From assembly GCA_947259405.1 (NCBI GenBank), contig CAMYLY010000014.1:1-53807 (forward strand): 53,807 nt of DNA. The letters are read 5' to 3'. Below are positions 34,173 to 42,954 of this stretch, one piece after another. The notes under the pieces are model-generated. The model saw nothing but the letters and a program-made list of their open reading frames with translations. It was not told the DNA's origin and searched no databases. Position numbers and translations under genes: made by a program. Within the stretch, counting starts at the first letter, position 1, and each line of letters opens with the position of its first letter. The stretch is from an uncultured Gemmatimonadales bacterium. Lineage in GTDB: Bacteria; Gemmatimonadota; Gemmatimonadetes; Gemmatimonadales; GWC2-71-9.

Positions 34173-34684
34173 TGGTAGCAGAAGGTAATGGCGACGTCGC
34201 CATAGCGCCGCTGGTCGTCGCCGGTGACCGACACGGCACTTGCATGCTCAACCCCCAAGATGCGCGCAAACGGCCTCGCGCGGAATGCGTCAACCAACTG
34301 AACCGCCTCATCGCCGTCAAACGGCGGATCGGCAAAGGCCAGATCGAAGGGCTCGACGTCCGTCTCCTGAGCGTCGAGAAAACGGAAGACGTCCATCCGC
34401 TCGACAGTTACGCGATCATACACGTCGAGGGCCGCGACATTCGCTTCGAGAGCGGACAGCGATTTCCTCGCTCGCTCCACCATAGTCGCATGTGACGCAC
34501 CCCGAGACAGCGCCTCCAGGGCAAGGGCGCCAGAGCCCGCGAAGAGATCCAATACCACGGCGTCGTTGATGACGGGGGCAAGAATATTGAACCACGCCTC
34601 CCGCACGCGTTCGGCAGTGGCTCGCGCGGGCAAGGCCGGCGGTTTGAGCCGTCGGCCTTTGAATTCCCCCGCCACGATGCGCAC
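34169..34684 (-). CDS. rsmD: 16S rRNA (guanine-966-N2)-methyltransferase RsmD
   Basis: The product has 171 residues: VRIVAGEFKGRRLKPP (family start), RPTxERVREAWFNIL-like ATAERVREAWFNIL, VLDLFAGSGALALEALSRGA (AdoMet motif) and FADPPFDGD (the DPPF/Y catalytic motif). The frame is open to 34786, but GTG 34684 gives the family start and shares one base with the recJ stop (TAGTG). It methylates assembled 30S subunits. Confidence 0.95.
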   Translation of the reverse strand: MRIVAGEFKGRRLKPPALPARATAERVREAWFNILAPVINDAVVLDLFAGSGALALEALSRGASHATMVERARKSLSALEANVAALDVYDRVTVERMDVFRFLDAQETDVEPFDLAFADPPFDGDEAVQLVDAFRARPFARILGVEHASAVSVTGDDQRRYGDVAITFCYQ

Positions 34685-36387
34685 TAGTTCGGGAGCTGGA
34701 TATCCATGACACGGCCCTGCAGGGAACTCACACCACGGAATTCGTTGCGTTCGAGTTTGAGCGCCACATCGATCGGACGCTTCCACCAGTCGTCCGGGAC
34801 CCGGTTCGCCCAGCCAAACGCGATCATCCCAAGCGTCCCCGTTCCGTCATCGATCGTGAAGCGCAGGTGGTTTGTACCAACTGGCATCGCGCGGCGCACC
34901 GTCGTATTCCGCACCGCGAGGATCGGTGCAGGATTCCCCTGGCCGCAGGGCTCGAAGTGCGTGAGGAGGCGCTCGAATTGGTCGTTCATGATCTGCACGG
35001 GCAATATGGTATCCACGCGTTGGCGTGGCACGAGATCGTCGAGCGTGAGGACGGATCGGGCAACGTCATTGAAGGCGTCGCGGAACGCGTCAACGCGATC
35101 GCGACGAATCGACAAGCCCGCCGCCATCTTGTGACCGCCATACCGATTCAGGAGGTGCCCGCACTGCACGAGGCCTGCGTGGAGGTCAAACGCCGAAATG
35201 CTCCGCCCCGACCCTTTGCCCGCGTCTCCATCCAATCCGATGACAATGACGGGGCGAGCCACACGCTCGACGATACGCGACGCGGCCAACCCGATCACGC
35301 CCGGGTGCCAGGCTTCGTTCGCCAACACCACGCCATAGTCGCGATCCAAATCGACATCGCGCTCCATCATCTGCAGCGCCTCTCCGAGCACGGCCTGATC
35401 CATCGCCTGCCGTTCTTCGTTCACGCGGTTCAGTTGTTCCGCCAGCGACAGCGCCTCGTCCGGATCGTCGGAAAGGAGCAGGCGTACACCGTCCATCGCC
35501 GATCCGATCCGGCCCACGGCGTTGAGGCGCGGTGCCAGGATGTAGCCGATCTGGCCGGCACGGAGCGGCGCCCGCAACTGGGTCACGTGCAACAGCGCGC
35601 GCAGCCCCGCCCATCGCGTTTCCCCAAGGAGTCTGAGGCCGTAGCGTACAAGCGTCCGGTTTTCTCCAATCAACGGGACCACGTCGGCCACGGTCGCGAC
35701 CGCCACGAGGTCGAGCATGTGCGTATGCAGATGGGCCGGGAGCCCTAACGCCGGGACCAATGCTTGCGCGAGCTTGAAGGCGATCCCCGTCCCACAAAGT
35801 TCCTTGTGCGGAAACTCGCATCCGCCTTGCTGCGGATTGATGACCGCATCTGCCGGTGCTACCTCGCGCGTGAGGTGGTGATCCGTGACCACGACGTTCA
35901 TACCCTGGTCCCGGGCGGCCCGTACCGTGTCGCTCGCCGTCGAACCGCAATCGCAGGTGATGATCAGGCCAGCGCCGTGGTCTGCAGCGTGTTGGAGTCC
36001 GGCCGGACCGAAATCGTAGCCGTCCCGGACGCGGTGAGGCACGAACGGAATGACGCTCGCGCCCGCCTGCCGGAGCAGTCGAGTCAGCAGCGCAGTTGCA
36101 CACTGTCCGTCGACGTCGTAGTCGCCGTGCACCAGTATCGGTGTGCCTCCGCGGATCGCGTCTTGCACCAACGTGACCGCCTTCTCCATGTCCTTGAGTT
36201 CATAGGGGTCGGTCAACGCCTCGAGCGACGGCCGCAGGAAAGTGCGTGCCGCATCGACCGAATCGAACCCGCGCTGCACCAGCAGGCTCGCAAGCGCTTC
36301 GGGGATGTTCAGGTTCTGGACCAGGGGCGTGACGCGCTCAGGATCGGCGGCCTCGGCGACCACCCATTTGGGTCGAGCGATCTGCAT
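34684..36387 (-). CDS. recJ: Single-stranded-DNA 5'-3' exonuclease RecJ
   Basis: The 567-residue DHH phosphoesterase has ILVHGDYDVDGQCATALL (motif I Asp residues), CGSTASDTV, MNVVVTDHHLTRE (the DHH triad), INPQQGGCEFPHKELCGTGIAFKL, the DHHA1 part with GSGRSISAFDLHAGLVQCGHLLNRYGGHKMAAGLS, and a C-terminal OB-fold (FTIDDGTGTLGMIAFGWA). RecJ works in recombination and excision repair. It starts 9 bases from the stop of the zinc-ribbon gene and is translationally joined to rsmD at its end. Confidence 0.97.
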   Translation of the reverse strand: MQIARPKWVVAEAADPERVTPLVQNLNIPEALASLLVQRGFDSVDAARTFLRPSLEALTDPYELKDMEKAVTLVQDAIRGGTPILVHGDYDVDGQCATALLTRLLRQAGASVIPFVPHRVRDGYDFGPAGLQHAADHGAGLIITCDCGSTASDTVRAARDQGMNVVVTDHHLTREVAPADAVINPQQGGCEFPHKELCGTGIAFKLAQALVPALGLPAHLHTHMLDLVAVATVADVVPLIGENRTLVRYGLRLLGETRWAGLRALLHVTQLRAPLRAGQIGYILAPRLNAVGRIGSAMDGVRLLLSDDPDEALSLAEQLNRVNEERQAMDQAVLGEALQMMERDVDLDRDYGVVLANEAWHPGVIGLAASRIVERVARPVIVIGLDGDAGKGSGRSISAFDLHAGLVQCGHLLNRYGGHKMAAGLSIRRDRVDAFRDAFNDVARSVLTLDDLVPRQRVDTILPVQIMNDQFERLLTHFEPCGQGNPAPILAVRNTTVRRAMPVGTNHLRFTIDDGTGTLGMIAFGWANRVPDDWWKRPIDVALKLERNEFRGVSSLQGRVMDIQLPN

Positions 36388-36396
36388 GCGTGTCGG

Positions 36397-37119
36397 TTAG
36401 GACTCGTTTTCCGAGCCGTCGTCTTGGTAGACCAGCACCCCGCACGCTTCGCACGCCTCGATGGTATCTCCGTTGCGAATCTTCTGCTGGCGGTGCAGCG
36501 GGACTTGCGTGTAGCAATGCCCGCAGGCGCCACTCTTCAGCGGATACAGTGCAAGGCGCGCTCGACCGCGGAGGATCCGCCTGAACTGATCCCGCAACTT
36601 CGGCTGCACACCCTCCGCCACCTGGTCGCGCTCGTCAACGGCGGCGGCAAGCCGTTCGTCCAAGTCCGACCGACGGCCTTCGAGTTCCTGTCGCTCAGGG
36701 GCCTGCCCTTCTTCGATCTCTTGGAGCGCCGCCTCGGATTCAGCCACCTGGCGCTGCATGTCCTGGACTTTGTCGGCCGATCGAATCCATTCGGCTTCCT
36801 CGCGCGCAAGCACGGTCCGAGCAAGATCCAATTCGGCCATGAGGGTAGACGCTTCTTTCGCACCACGCACCCATTCCAGTTTTTGGCGTTTGCGCTCCTG
36901 CATCACGCGGTAGCCCTCGATCTTGCTCTCGAGTTCCGCCCGTCGGTCGTCGGCCTCCTGGGCGCGTACCCGTTGAGTATCCAGTTGCTCTTGCGCATGG
37001 TTGACCACCTCGTCGAGCTCCGCAAACTGCGGCTCGAGACTGGCCAAGACTTCTTCGATGTCCAACACGACTTTGTGTTTGGCCTGCAACTCCAATAATG
37101 CGACGAGATCTGCGTTCAT
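36397..37119 (-). CDS. Coiled-coil C4 zinc-ribbon protein
   Basis: This 240-residue protein is helical for its first 190 residues: a long antiparallel coiled coil (ALLELQAKHKVVLDIEEVLASLE, ELDEVVNHAQEQLDTQRVRAQEADDR, RRSDLDERLAAAVDERDQ). It ends in a zinc ribbon with CGHC (about residue 200) and CEAC (about 225). This is the widespread bacterial C4-type zinc-ribbon family (formerly DUF164), thought to act with nucleic acids or in cell-surface processes depending on lineage; the function is not settled. It stands between dnaG and recJ, 21 bases after dnaG. Confidence 0.88.
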   Translation of the reverse strand: MNADLVALLELQAKHKVVLDIEEVLASLEPQFAELDEVVNHAQEQLDTQRVRAQEADDRRAELESKIEGYRVMQERKRQKLEWVRGAKEASTLMAELDLARTVLAREEAEWIRSADKVQDMQRQVAESEAALQEIEEGQAPERQELEGRRSDLDERLAAAVDERDQVAEGVQPKLRDQFRRILRGRARLALYPLKSGACGHCYTQVPLHRQQKIRNGDTIEACEACGVLVYQDDGSENES

Positions 37120-37140
37120 CCCTGCTCCTCCAACCGGGTA

Positions 37141-38913
37141 TCAGGACTTCCTGGCATGTCGTTGTATCACTCTCCATCGGGACGGATTGAGCTTCGCGAT
37201 CTGCCGGCTCAACACGTCCTTTTCTTGGGCTAAGACCATTTTTTCATCTTCCGAGGCAACCGATATCTGGCGATCGATTGCCTCGACCCGCTTCATCAGC
37301 TCGCGACTTTCCATCCGTCCGAGCGCACCTTCCACGATCGCATCCGAATTCACGGCTCCCCAAGGTTCGGCCAGGAGCGTCGCCAGCAGCGCACGAGCCT
37401 CGCCTTCGACCTGCGGCAACAGATCTCCACCGGTCGCTTCGGGATCCGACCGGGCCACGAATCCGAGGAGTTCCGTGAGCAAGTCCGTGCGGTCCGGCAA
37501 CCCCGACAGACGGTCAGCCACCCGTGGTCGCAGGGCTGGCTCATGCAGCAAGACACGTAGCAGCTCTCGTTCGGCACCTTTCCGATTGAGGTCACCGGAC
37601 GGTGCCACGGCCACCGTGACCTGTGTGGGTACACGGGTACGGCGGCGCCCCAAGGCCTCATGCTCGATCGATTGGCGCGACACCCCCAGCGCATCGGCCG
37701 CCCGCGAGATATAGAGTTCGCGCGTCACCTCGTCAGACGCCGCGCGTAGCGTGGGAAGGAGGCGGTCCAACGCTCTTCGTCGCCCGTCGATTGAGCCAAG
37801 CCATCCTTTACGGTCGAGGAGCTGTAGCTTGCGTTCGAGGACGTCGAGCGCGTCATCGAGTAACTCGTCGACACGCGCTCGACCGCCCGTTCGGGCGATG
37901 TCGTCAGGGTCTTCGCCTTCCGGCGGCGTCGCAATAAACACACGCACGCCGGCGCGCAAGAGTACGTCGGCGGCCCGGAAACTTGCGCGCAGTCCAGGAG
38001 CGTCCGAGTCGTAGAACAGCGTCACGTTCGCCGTGTAGCGTCTGAGCAGCGCGGCCTGTTCGTCGGTCAGGGATGTCCCCAACGGCGCGACGACCTCTTC
38101 GATCCCCACGTCCGCCAACCGCATGACATCGAAGTACCCCTCGACAACGACCGACCGATCCGCCTTACGGATCGGATGCTTGGCATTGTGGAGGTTGTAC
38201 AGCATCCGACCCTTGTGGAAGACGGGATTGTCGGAAGAGTTGAGATACTTCGGCTCACCGTCACCGAGCACGCGCCCGCCAAACGCGACGACTCGACCTC
38301 GAAGGTCGTGGATCGGGAACAACAGTCGGTTCCAGAACCGCGGCCTCAGTGACCCGTCTTCGCGCCGCAACGCAAGGCCGGCGTCCAGCAGCGTGTCGGT
38401 CGTGAGACCCAAGGTGTTCATTGCTTCCAGAAAATCGTCGCCTTTCGGAGCAAACCCCAACCCCCACGGCGCAAACTGCTCGAGGTCGAACCCGCGCCCG
38501 AGGAGATAGTCACGCGCGCGCGCCGCATCGTCACCATCACGAAGACGCCGTACGTACCAATCCGCTGCGACACTGACGGCCGAGTACAGCGGTTCGCGCG
38601 GATCGGGACCGCCGACCGGACGATCGGGAATGGTGATGCCACATTTCTCCGCCACGTCCCGGACAGCGGTGGGATACTCCATCCCAAAGCGCTTCATGAA
38701 GAACGTGAAGACATCGCCAGCTTCGTGGCAGACAAAGCAGTAGAACATTTGCTTCTTGGGGATCACTGCGAAGTTGCGATGCTTCCCGCCGTGGAACGGG
38801 CACGGACCCCGATAGTCTGATCCAGTGCGCTTGAGTTCCACATGCTCACCGATCAAGGTGATAATGTCGGCGGCGTCGCGTACCTGTTCGATCAGTTCGT
38901 CGGGAATCGGCAT
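37141..38913 (-). CDS. dnaG: DNA primase DnaG
   Basis: The primase has 590 residues. N-terminal zinc domain: CPFHGGKHRNFAVIPKKQ followed by YCFVCHEAGD (C, H, C, C ligands). The RNA polymerase/TOPRIM core has VVAFGGRVLGDGEPKYLNSSDNPVFHKG, SVVVEGYFDVMRL, TLFYDSDAPG and the downstream metal-binding region. The C-terminal helical part (about 440-590) would bind the replicative helicase. The start overlaps the mutS2 stop by one base (TGATG). In many bacteria dnaG stands in an rpsU-dnaG-rpoD operon; here the neighbour upstream is mutS2, and rpoD is absent. Confidence 0.96.
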   Translation of the reverse strand: MPIPDELIEQVRDAADIITLIGEHVELKRTGSDYRGPCPFHGGKHRNFAVIPKKQMFYCFVCHEAGDVFTFFMKRFGMEYPTAVRDVAEKCGITIPDRPVGGPDPREPLYSAVSVAADWYVRRLRDGDDAARARDYLLGRGFDLEQFAPWGLGFAPKGDDFLEAMNTLGLTTDTLLDAGLALRREDGSLRPRFWNRLLFPIHDLRGRVVAFGGRVLGDGEPKYLNSSDNPVFHKGRMLYNLHNAKHPIRKADRSVVVEGYFDVMRLADVGIEEVVAPLGTSLTDEQAALLRRYTANVTLFYDSDAPGLRASFRAADVLLRAGVRVFIATPPEGEDPDDIARTGGRARVDELLDDALDVLERKLQLLDRKGWLGSIDGRRRALDRLLPTLRAASDEVTRELYISRAADALGVSRQSIEHEALGRRRTRVPTQVTVAVAPSGDLNRKGAERELLRVLLHEPALRPRVADRLSGLPDRTDLLTELLGFVARSDPEATGGDLLPQVEGEARALLATLLAEPWGAVNSDAIVEGALGRMESRELMKRVEAIDRQISVASEDEKMVLAQEKDVLSRQIAKLNPSRWRVIQRHARKS

Positions 38914-41240
38914 CAGCGGAACTCGACGATGGTGACACCGGCACCACCCTGTTCGGGGGGAGCCATCGAACCGCGCGCCACGCGTGCATCGTCGCGCACG
39001 ATCTCATTCACGACGCTGCGCAGGGCACCAGTGCCCTTCCCGTGGATGATCCGTAGACGCGGGAGATCGGCCACAACCGCCGCGTCGATCGCGGCCACCA
39101 CTGCCGCCGCCGCTTCGTCCGCGCGCATCCCGCGCACGTTGATTTCAGTAGCCGCTTCAACGTCAGATCCGGAGAACCCGTGTGATGTGCGCTGTTTGCC
39201 GTGAGCTGGTGGCTGTTGGCCGATCTCGGAATCTCCACTGCTCGAGCCTTGGTGCTCGTCCCTTCGACCTCCGCCTGTCGCTCTTCGCCCTTTGCCCACC
39301 CTCCACCCCTTCTCCTCCAACGCCGCGAGCTTCTGAATCGCGTCCGCCTCCTCCTGCACACCTTCTTCGACGAGTCGTCGCGCCTGCTTAGCCGTCGCCT
39401 CGTCGACCGCGGCACGCGCCAATGCCAGCGCCTCCTCGACTCGCCGCCGCGATTCGAGCAAGAAGGTCCGAGCGCGCTCACGACCGGCCTTCTCGAGCTG
39501 GCGCTCTCGCTCCTGGACATCCCGCTCGAAGTGGGTCAATCGCTCGCGAAGTTCCCCTACCCGAATCTGTTCGGCCTCGAGTCGCAGTCGCAGGTCTTCG
39601 TTCGCGACCTCTTGTTCGTGTAACGCAATCTCGCGTCGTTCGAGTTCCGCCAGTGTCGCATCAAGGGTCATGATGGCTTCGGGAATCCGTGATTCGGCTG
39701 CCGTGACGACGTCGACGGGCAACCCAAGTCGCTTAGCAATCGCTAGGCCATACGAGCGACCAGGCTTCCCGACGCGAAGGCGATAGGTTGGCGCCAACGT
39801 CTCGGTGTTGAACTCGAGACTCGCATTCGTCATGTGCTCCGACGCGGTGGCCGCCTCCTTGAGGTCACTGAGATGGGTCGTCGCGACCGTCGTTGCTCCT
39901 CGGGACTGCAATCCTTCCAGCACCGCCCCGGCAAGCGCCCCACCCTCGATTGGGTCGGTGCCCCCTCCGATTTCGTCGAGCAGGACCAATGACCCGGGTT
40001 CCGATTTGCCGAGGATGTGTTTCAAGGATTCCAAGTGGGCTGAGAACGTGGACAGGGAGGCCGCAATCGACTGGTGATCCCCAATGTCAACACGAATCTG
40101 GCGGAATGCGGGCGTGACAGACCCCTTCCCCATAGGCGGCACCACGCCAGACTGCGTCATCGCCGCCAGCAACCCCACCGCTTTGAGCAAGACCGTCTTG
40201 CCGCCGGCGTTGGGTCCACTCACGAGCAGCGTACCTCCCGGAACTAGCCTCACCGAAAACGGGACGGCGCCCTTCTCCTCGCGCAGCAGAGGGTGGTATC
40301 CGTCGTTGATGGCGAACGCCTCGCTCCATTCAGCCGCCGTTGGGATCGACGCTTCCACGTCCAGCGCGTATTGTGCTCGCGCATAGAGGTCGTCCAGCGC
40401 CACGGACATGCTCCACCCCGCCTCGAGCTCAACAAGCACCGCCCGGACCTGTTCCGACAGGTCTCGAAACACTTGGTTCACTGCGCGCACTTCGTCGGCC
40501 TCGGCCATCCGGAGATCGTTGCCCATCTCGACCGCGTCTTCCGGCTCCACGAAGAGCGACGCGCCCGATGCTGATTGCGCGTGAACCAGCCCACGGACGC
40601 TGCCGCGCGCGTCGCGGGGGACCGAGACCACATAGCGCCCCTCGCGGATGGTCACATGGGGATCCCCCGAAACGCCACGCGCCACGCGCTCGAGCATCGC
40701 AACGAGCCGACGCCGCGTATCGCGCACCCGACGCCGCGCTGAGGTCACCGCAGTCGACGCGCCATCCCGCACGGTTCCGTCTGCATCGATGGCGCGGGCG
40801 ATGGCGTCGGCGACCCCGGCTGGCGGCATCGCCACCGCCAAATCGAACGTCAGGGGAAGGCTGGCCTCGTGCTGCTCGAGGAGCGCCCCATTCTCTCGAA
40901 TGGCCCGAATCGCGTCCGCGACGCGGAGCAGCCCGTCAGCTTCGAGCACCGCCCCTTCCAGGCGCAGTGTGTCCAGCTCGGCCGTGAGGTCGACGACTGC
41001 GGCTGGCCGAAACTGCCCGGCCTCATCAAGGTGCCGCGCGAGCTCGGATACACGAGCCAGTTCGTGCGTGATAGCAGCAGGATCACTGAGGGGTCGACGC
41101 GACCGAACGGCCTCGGCACCGAGCGTGGATACGGCGCGCGCTGCCACGCGGTCGAGCGCGCGGCCGAACTCGAGCTCGGCAAGGGTGTCTGGCGAAGCGA
41201 CGCTGGACGAAGAGAAAGGGGTGTCGGCGACGCTGGTCAC
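38913..41240 (-). CDS. mutS2: Endonuclease/ribosome-collision factor MutS2
   Basis: The 775-residue protein has a MutS-type lever and clamp region (1-310), an ATPase core with GPNAGGKTVLLKAVG (Walker A), LVLLDEIGGGTDPIEGGAL (Walker B) and THLSDLKEAA, a coiled coil (about 520-640), and a C-terminal Smr domain (EINVRGMRADEAAAAVVAAIDAA, LRIIHGKGTGALRSVV). MutS2 limits recombination in some bacteria and splits collided ribosomes in Bacillus. The start is GTG 41240. The linker before the Smr domain (about residues 645-690) is low-complexity and is encoded by purine-rich repeat-like DNA, which looks like an in-frame insertion. Confidence 0.95.
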   Translation of the reverse strand: MTSVADTPFSSSSVASPDTLAELEFGRALDRVAARAVSTLGAEAVRSRRPLSDPAAITHELARVSELARHLDEAGQFRPAAVVDLTAELDTLRLEGAVLEADGLLRVADAIRAIRENGALLEQHEASLPLTFDLAVAMPPAGVADAIARAIDADGTVRDGASTAVTSARRRVRDTRRRLVAMLERVARGVSGDPHVTIREGRYVVSVPRDARGSVRGLVHAQSASGASLFVEPEDAVEMGNDLRMAEADEVRAVNQVFRDLSEQVRAVLVELEAGWSMSVALDDLYARAQYALDVEASIPTAAEWSEAFAINDGYHPLLREEKGAVPFSVRLVPGGTLLVSGPNAGGKTVLLKAVGLLAAMTQSGVVPPMGKGSVTPAFRQIRVDIGDHQSIAASLSTFSAHLESLKHILGKSEPGSLVLLDEIGGGTDPIEGGALAGAVLEGLQSRGATTVATTHLSDLKEAATASEHMTNASLEFNTETLAPTYRLRVGKPGRSYGLAIAKRLGLPVDVVTAAESRIPEAIMTLDATLAELERREIALHEQEVANEDLRLRLEAEQIRVGELRERLTHFERDVQERERQLEKAGRERARTFLLESRRRVEEALALARAAVDEATAKQARRLVEEGVQEEADAIQKLAALEEKGWRVGKGRRATGGGRRDEHQGSSSGDSEIGQQPPAHGKQRTSHGFSGSDVEAATEINVRGMRADEAAAAVVAAIDAAVVADLPRLRIIHGKGTGALRSVVNEIVRDDARVARGSMAPPEQGGAGVTIVEFR
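39186..39325. repeat. Low-complexity repeat-like insert in the mutS2 linker
   Basis: The sense strand runs through GGCAAAGGGCGAAGAGCGAC-type purine-rich text, then a GCTGTTTGCC/GCTGTTGGCC-type doublet. It codes for a Gly/Arg/Ser/Gln-rich linker between the coiled coil and the Smr domain, with codon use unlike the rest of mutS2. It resembles the micro-repeats in gene joints elsewhere in the window. Confidence 0.45.
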
Positions 41241-41310
41241 CTACACCCCTTCATCGAGCCTTCGCTTGTGACCGGCGCCGTGGTGCATCGAGCGCCTCGC
41301 GGCGATGGAT

Positions 41311-41400
41311 CTAACGGTATCGGATCCCCCGCTCGCGCCGGTTCTTCCGGCGAGCTGCAATCAATTTCCGCTTCCTCCGCTCGCTAGGTTTCTCATCGTG
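41311..41400 (-). pseudogene. rpsU: Remnant of ribosomal protein bS21 gene (C-terminal part)
   Basis: Between the HIT gene and mutS2 a 29-codon stretch reads HDEKPSERRKRK...ARRKNRR and ends in TAG. It closely resembles the basic C-terminal half of bS21 (EKPS-x-RKRK). The N-terminal half with ALRRFKR is missing: only 46 bases separate this stretch from the HIT stop, and no frame there gives it or a start codon. The place is right, since rpsU often lies between a HIT gene and dnaG-region genes. A truncated pseudogene is the simplest reading; an assembly deletion is possible. A short intact ORF cannot be proposed because no in-frame start exists. Confidence 0.45.
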
Positions 41401-41446
41401 ACTGAGACACCAAACGTATCTGGCGCTCTCCGCCGAGGCAACCCGA

Positions 41447-41785
41447 TCATCCCGGCGGCCACGCCATCGCACGTCCACCGAGAATATGCACGTGCAAATG
41501 CCACACGGTCTGGCCTCCATCGCTATTGGTGTTGACGACGAGCCGATACCCGTTCTCCGCCAGTCCCTCTCCTTCCGCGACTCCCTTGGCAAAGCGCAGC
41601 AACCGACCAGCCAAACCGTCGTCATCGAGATCGTTCAAAGACCGCACGTGTCGCTTGGGAATGGCCAGGACGTGCGTCGGTGCCTGCGGATTCACATCGC
41701 GGAATGCGACGAACTCTGGATCGTCCTTGGCGATCGTGGCGGGGATCTCCCCGGACACGATCTTGCAGAATAGACAGTCACTCAT
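41447..41785 (-). CDS. HIT-family nucleotide hydrolase (HinT-like)
   Basis: This 112-residue HinT-type protein begins MSDCLFCKIVSGEIPA, contains THVLAIPKRHVRSLNDL and closes with the histidine triad HLHVHILGG and the usual WPPG end. The family hydrolyses adenosine phosphoramidates such as AMP-lysine; the middle His is the nucleophile. Two Cys near the N-terminus (CLFC) with downstream His residues are the usual zinc ligands in this subfamily. It starts one base after the dnaJ stop, so it belongs to the hrcA-dnaJ transcript. Confidence 0.95.
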   Translation of the reverse strand: MSDCLFCKIVSGEIPATIAKDDPEFVAFRDVNPQAPTHVLAIPKRHVRSLNDLDDDGLAGRLLRFAKGVAEGEGLAENGYRLVVNTNSDGGQTVWHLHVHILGGRAMAWPPG

Positions 41786-41786
41786 C

Positions 41787-42944
41787 TCAGGCTCCGAACG
41801 CTTCTTTCACCTTGTCCCACAGCTTCTGCCCAAGGCTCTCATTGGACGGAGGCTGCCCTTCCACTTTCGCGAGTCTCTTGAGCAGTGATTTGAGCTCGGG
41901 CGTCAGCTTTGTCGGTGTCCAGACTCGGCAGCGGACGTGGAACGAGCCCTTGCGACCGTCGCTCACGTTGGGCAAGCCGCGACCGCGTAGCGTAATCACC
42001 GTATCGTTCTGCGTCCCGGGAGACACGGTCACTTGCTCCTCGCCATACGGCGTCTGGACCGGAAAGTCCCCTCCTAACGCGGCCTGACTGAACGAGAGCA
42101 GGAGGTCGTGGACCAGGTCGTCGCCGTGGCGCGCGAATCGGGGGTCTTCCGCAACTCGGAACTCGACGATCAAGTCACCCGCTGGACCGTTGCGCGGCCC
42201 GGCGACGCCTTGGCCACGTAGCGTGATGTAGTTCTGTTCCGACACGCCCGGCGGCACTTCGATGTCGACCGTCCGTTGCTCGCGGATCCGTCCGTCGCCG
42301 CGGCACTCCTCACACGGATCCGACACGATCGTTCCCTCGGCATCACATTGGGGACACGGGCCAACCGAGATGAACTGCCCGAATATCGACTGCGACGCAC
42401 GGCGCGCCTCGCCCGTGCCACCACAGGTCGGACATACCGCGGTCGACGTGTCGGGTCGCGCCCCCGAGCCATCACAGACTTCGCACGGGATCAACGATTT
42501 GAGTTTGAGCTTGCGCGTCACACCGTGAGCAATCTCCTCGAGCGTGATATCGAGTGTCACGCGGAGGTCCTGTCCACGACGCCGTGCTCGGCGGGCGCGC
42601 TGTCCCCCACCGAAAATGGAGTCAAAACCGCCCATCCCACCGAAGTCGCGCATGAACACGTTGAGCGCTTCGGAAATGTCGAAATGAGTGAACCCGCCGC
42701 TGAAGCCGCCACGCGCGGCACCACTCACCCCGGCGTGCCCGAAGCGGTCGTAGCGCTGCCGCTTGCTCGGATCACGCAGGACCTCGTACGCCTCGGTCGC
42801 TTCCTTGAATTTCTCCTCGGCGGCCTTGTCCCCATTGTTGCGGTCAGGATGATACTCCATCGCGAGTCTGCGATAGGCCTTCTTGATGTCGCCCTCAGAA
42901 GCATTCTGACCGACGCCGAGGACGTCGTAGTAGTCACGTGGCAT
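41787..42944 (-). CDS. dnaJ: Chaperone DnaJ
   Basis: The 385-residue type I Hsp40 has a J domain (MPRDYYDVLGVGQNASEGDIKKAYRRL, with HPD at MEYHPDRN), a Gly/Phe-rich region (FGHAGVSGAARGGFSGGF), four zinc repeats (CEVCDGSGA, CPTCGGTGE, CPQCDAEGT, CEECRGDGR) and the C-terminal substrate-binding domains. An in-frame start at 43019 is discarded since ATG 42944 gives the exact J-domain start. It follows hrcA by 10 bases. dnaK and grpE are not in the window. Confidence 0.97.
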   Translation of the reverse strand: MPRDYYDVLGVGQNASEGDIKKAYRRLAMEYHPDRNNGDKAAEEKFKEATEAYEVLRDPSKRQRYDRFGHAGVSGAARGGFSGGFTHFDISEALNVFMRDFGGMGGFDSIFGGGQRARRARRRGQDLRVTLDITLEEIAHGVTRKLKLKSLIPCEVCDGSGARPDTSTAVCPTCGGTGEARRASQSIFGQFISVGPCPQCDAEGTIVSDPCEECRGDGRIREQRTVDIEVPPGVSEQNYITLRGQGVAGPRNGPAGDLIVEFRVAEDPRFARHGDDLVHDLLLSFSQAALGGDFPVQTPYGEEQVTVSPGTQNDTVITLRGRGLPNVSDGRKGSFHVRCRVWTPTKLTPELKSLLKRLAKVEGQPPSNESLGQKLWDKVKEAFGA

Positions 42945-42954
42945 TGACGGCACG

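Noticed and set aside
35764..37098. Long open frame opposite recJ and the zinc-ribbon gene
   Set aside because: It is antisense to two confident genes and looks like a codon-usage shadow.
41311..41625. Reading the S21-like tail as a 104-residue gene
   Set aside because: The upstream part of that frame is the antiphase of the HIT gene and has no S21 N-terminus; only the last 29 codons resemble bS21.
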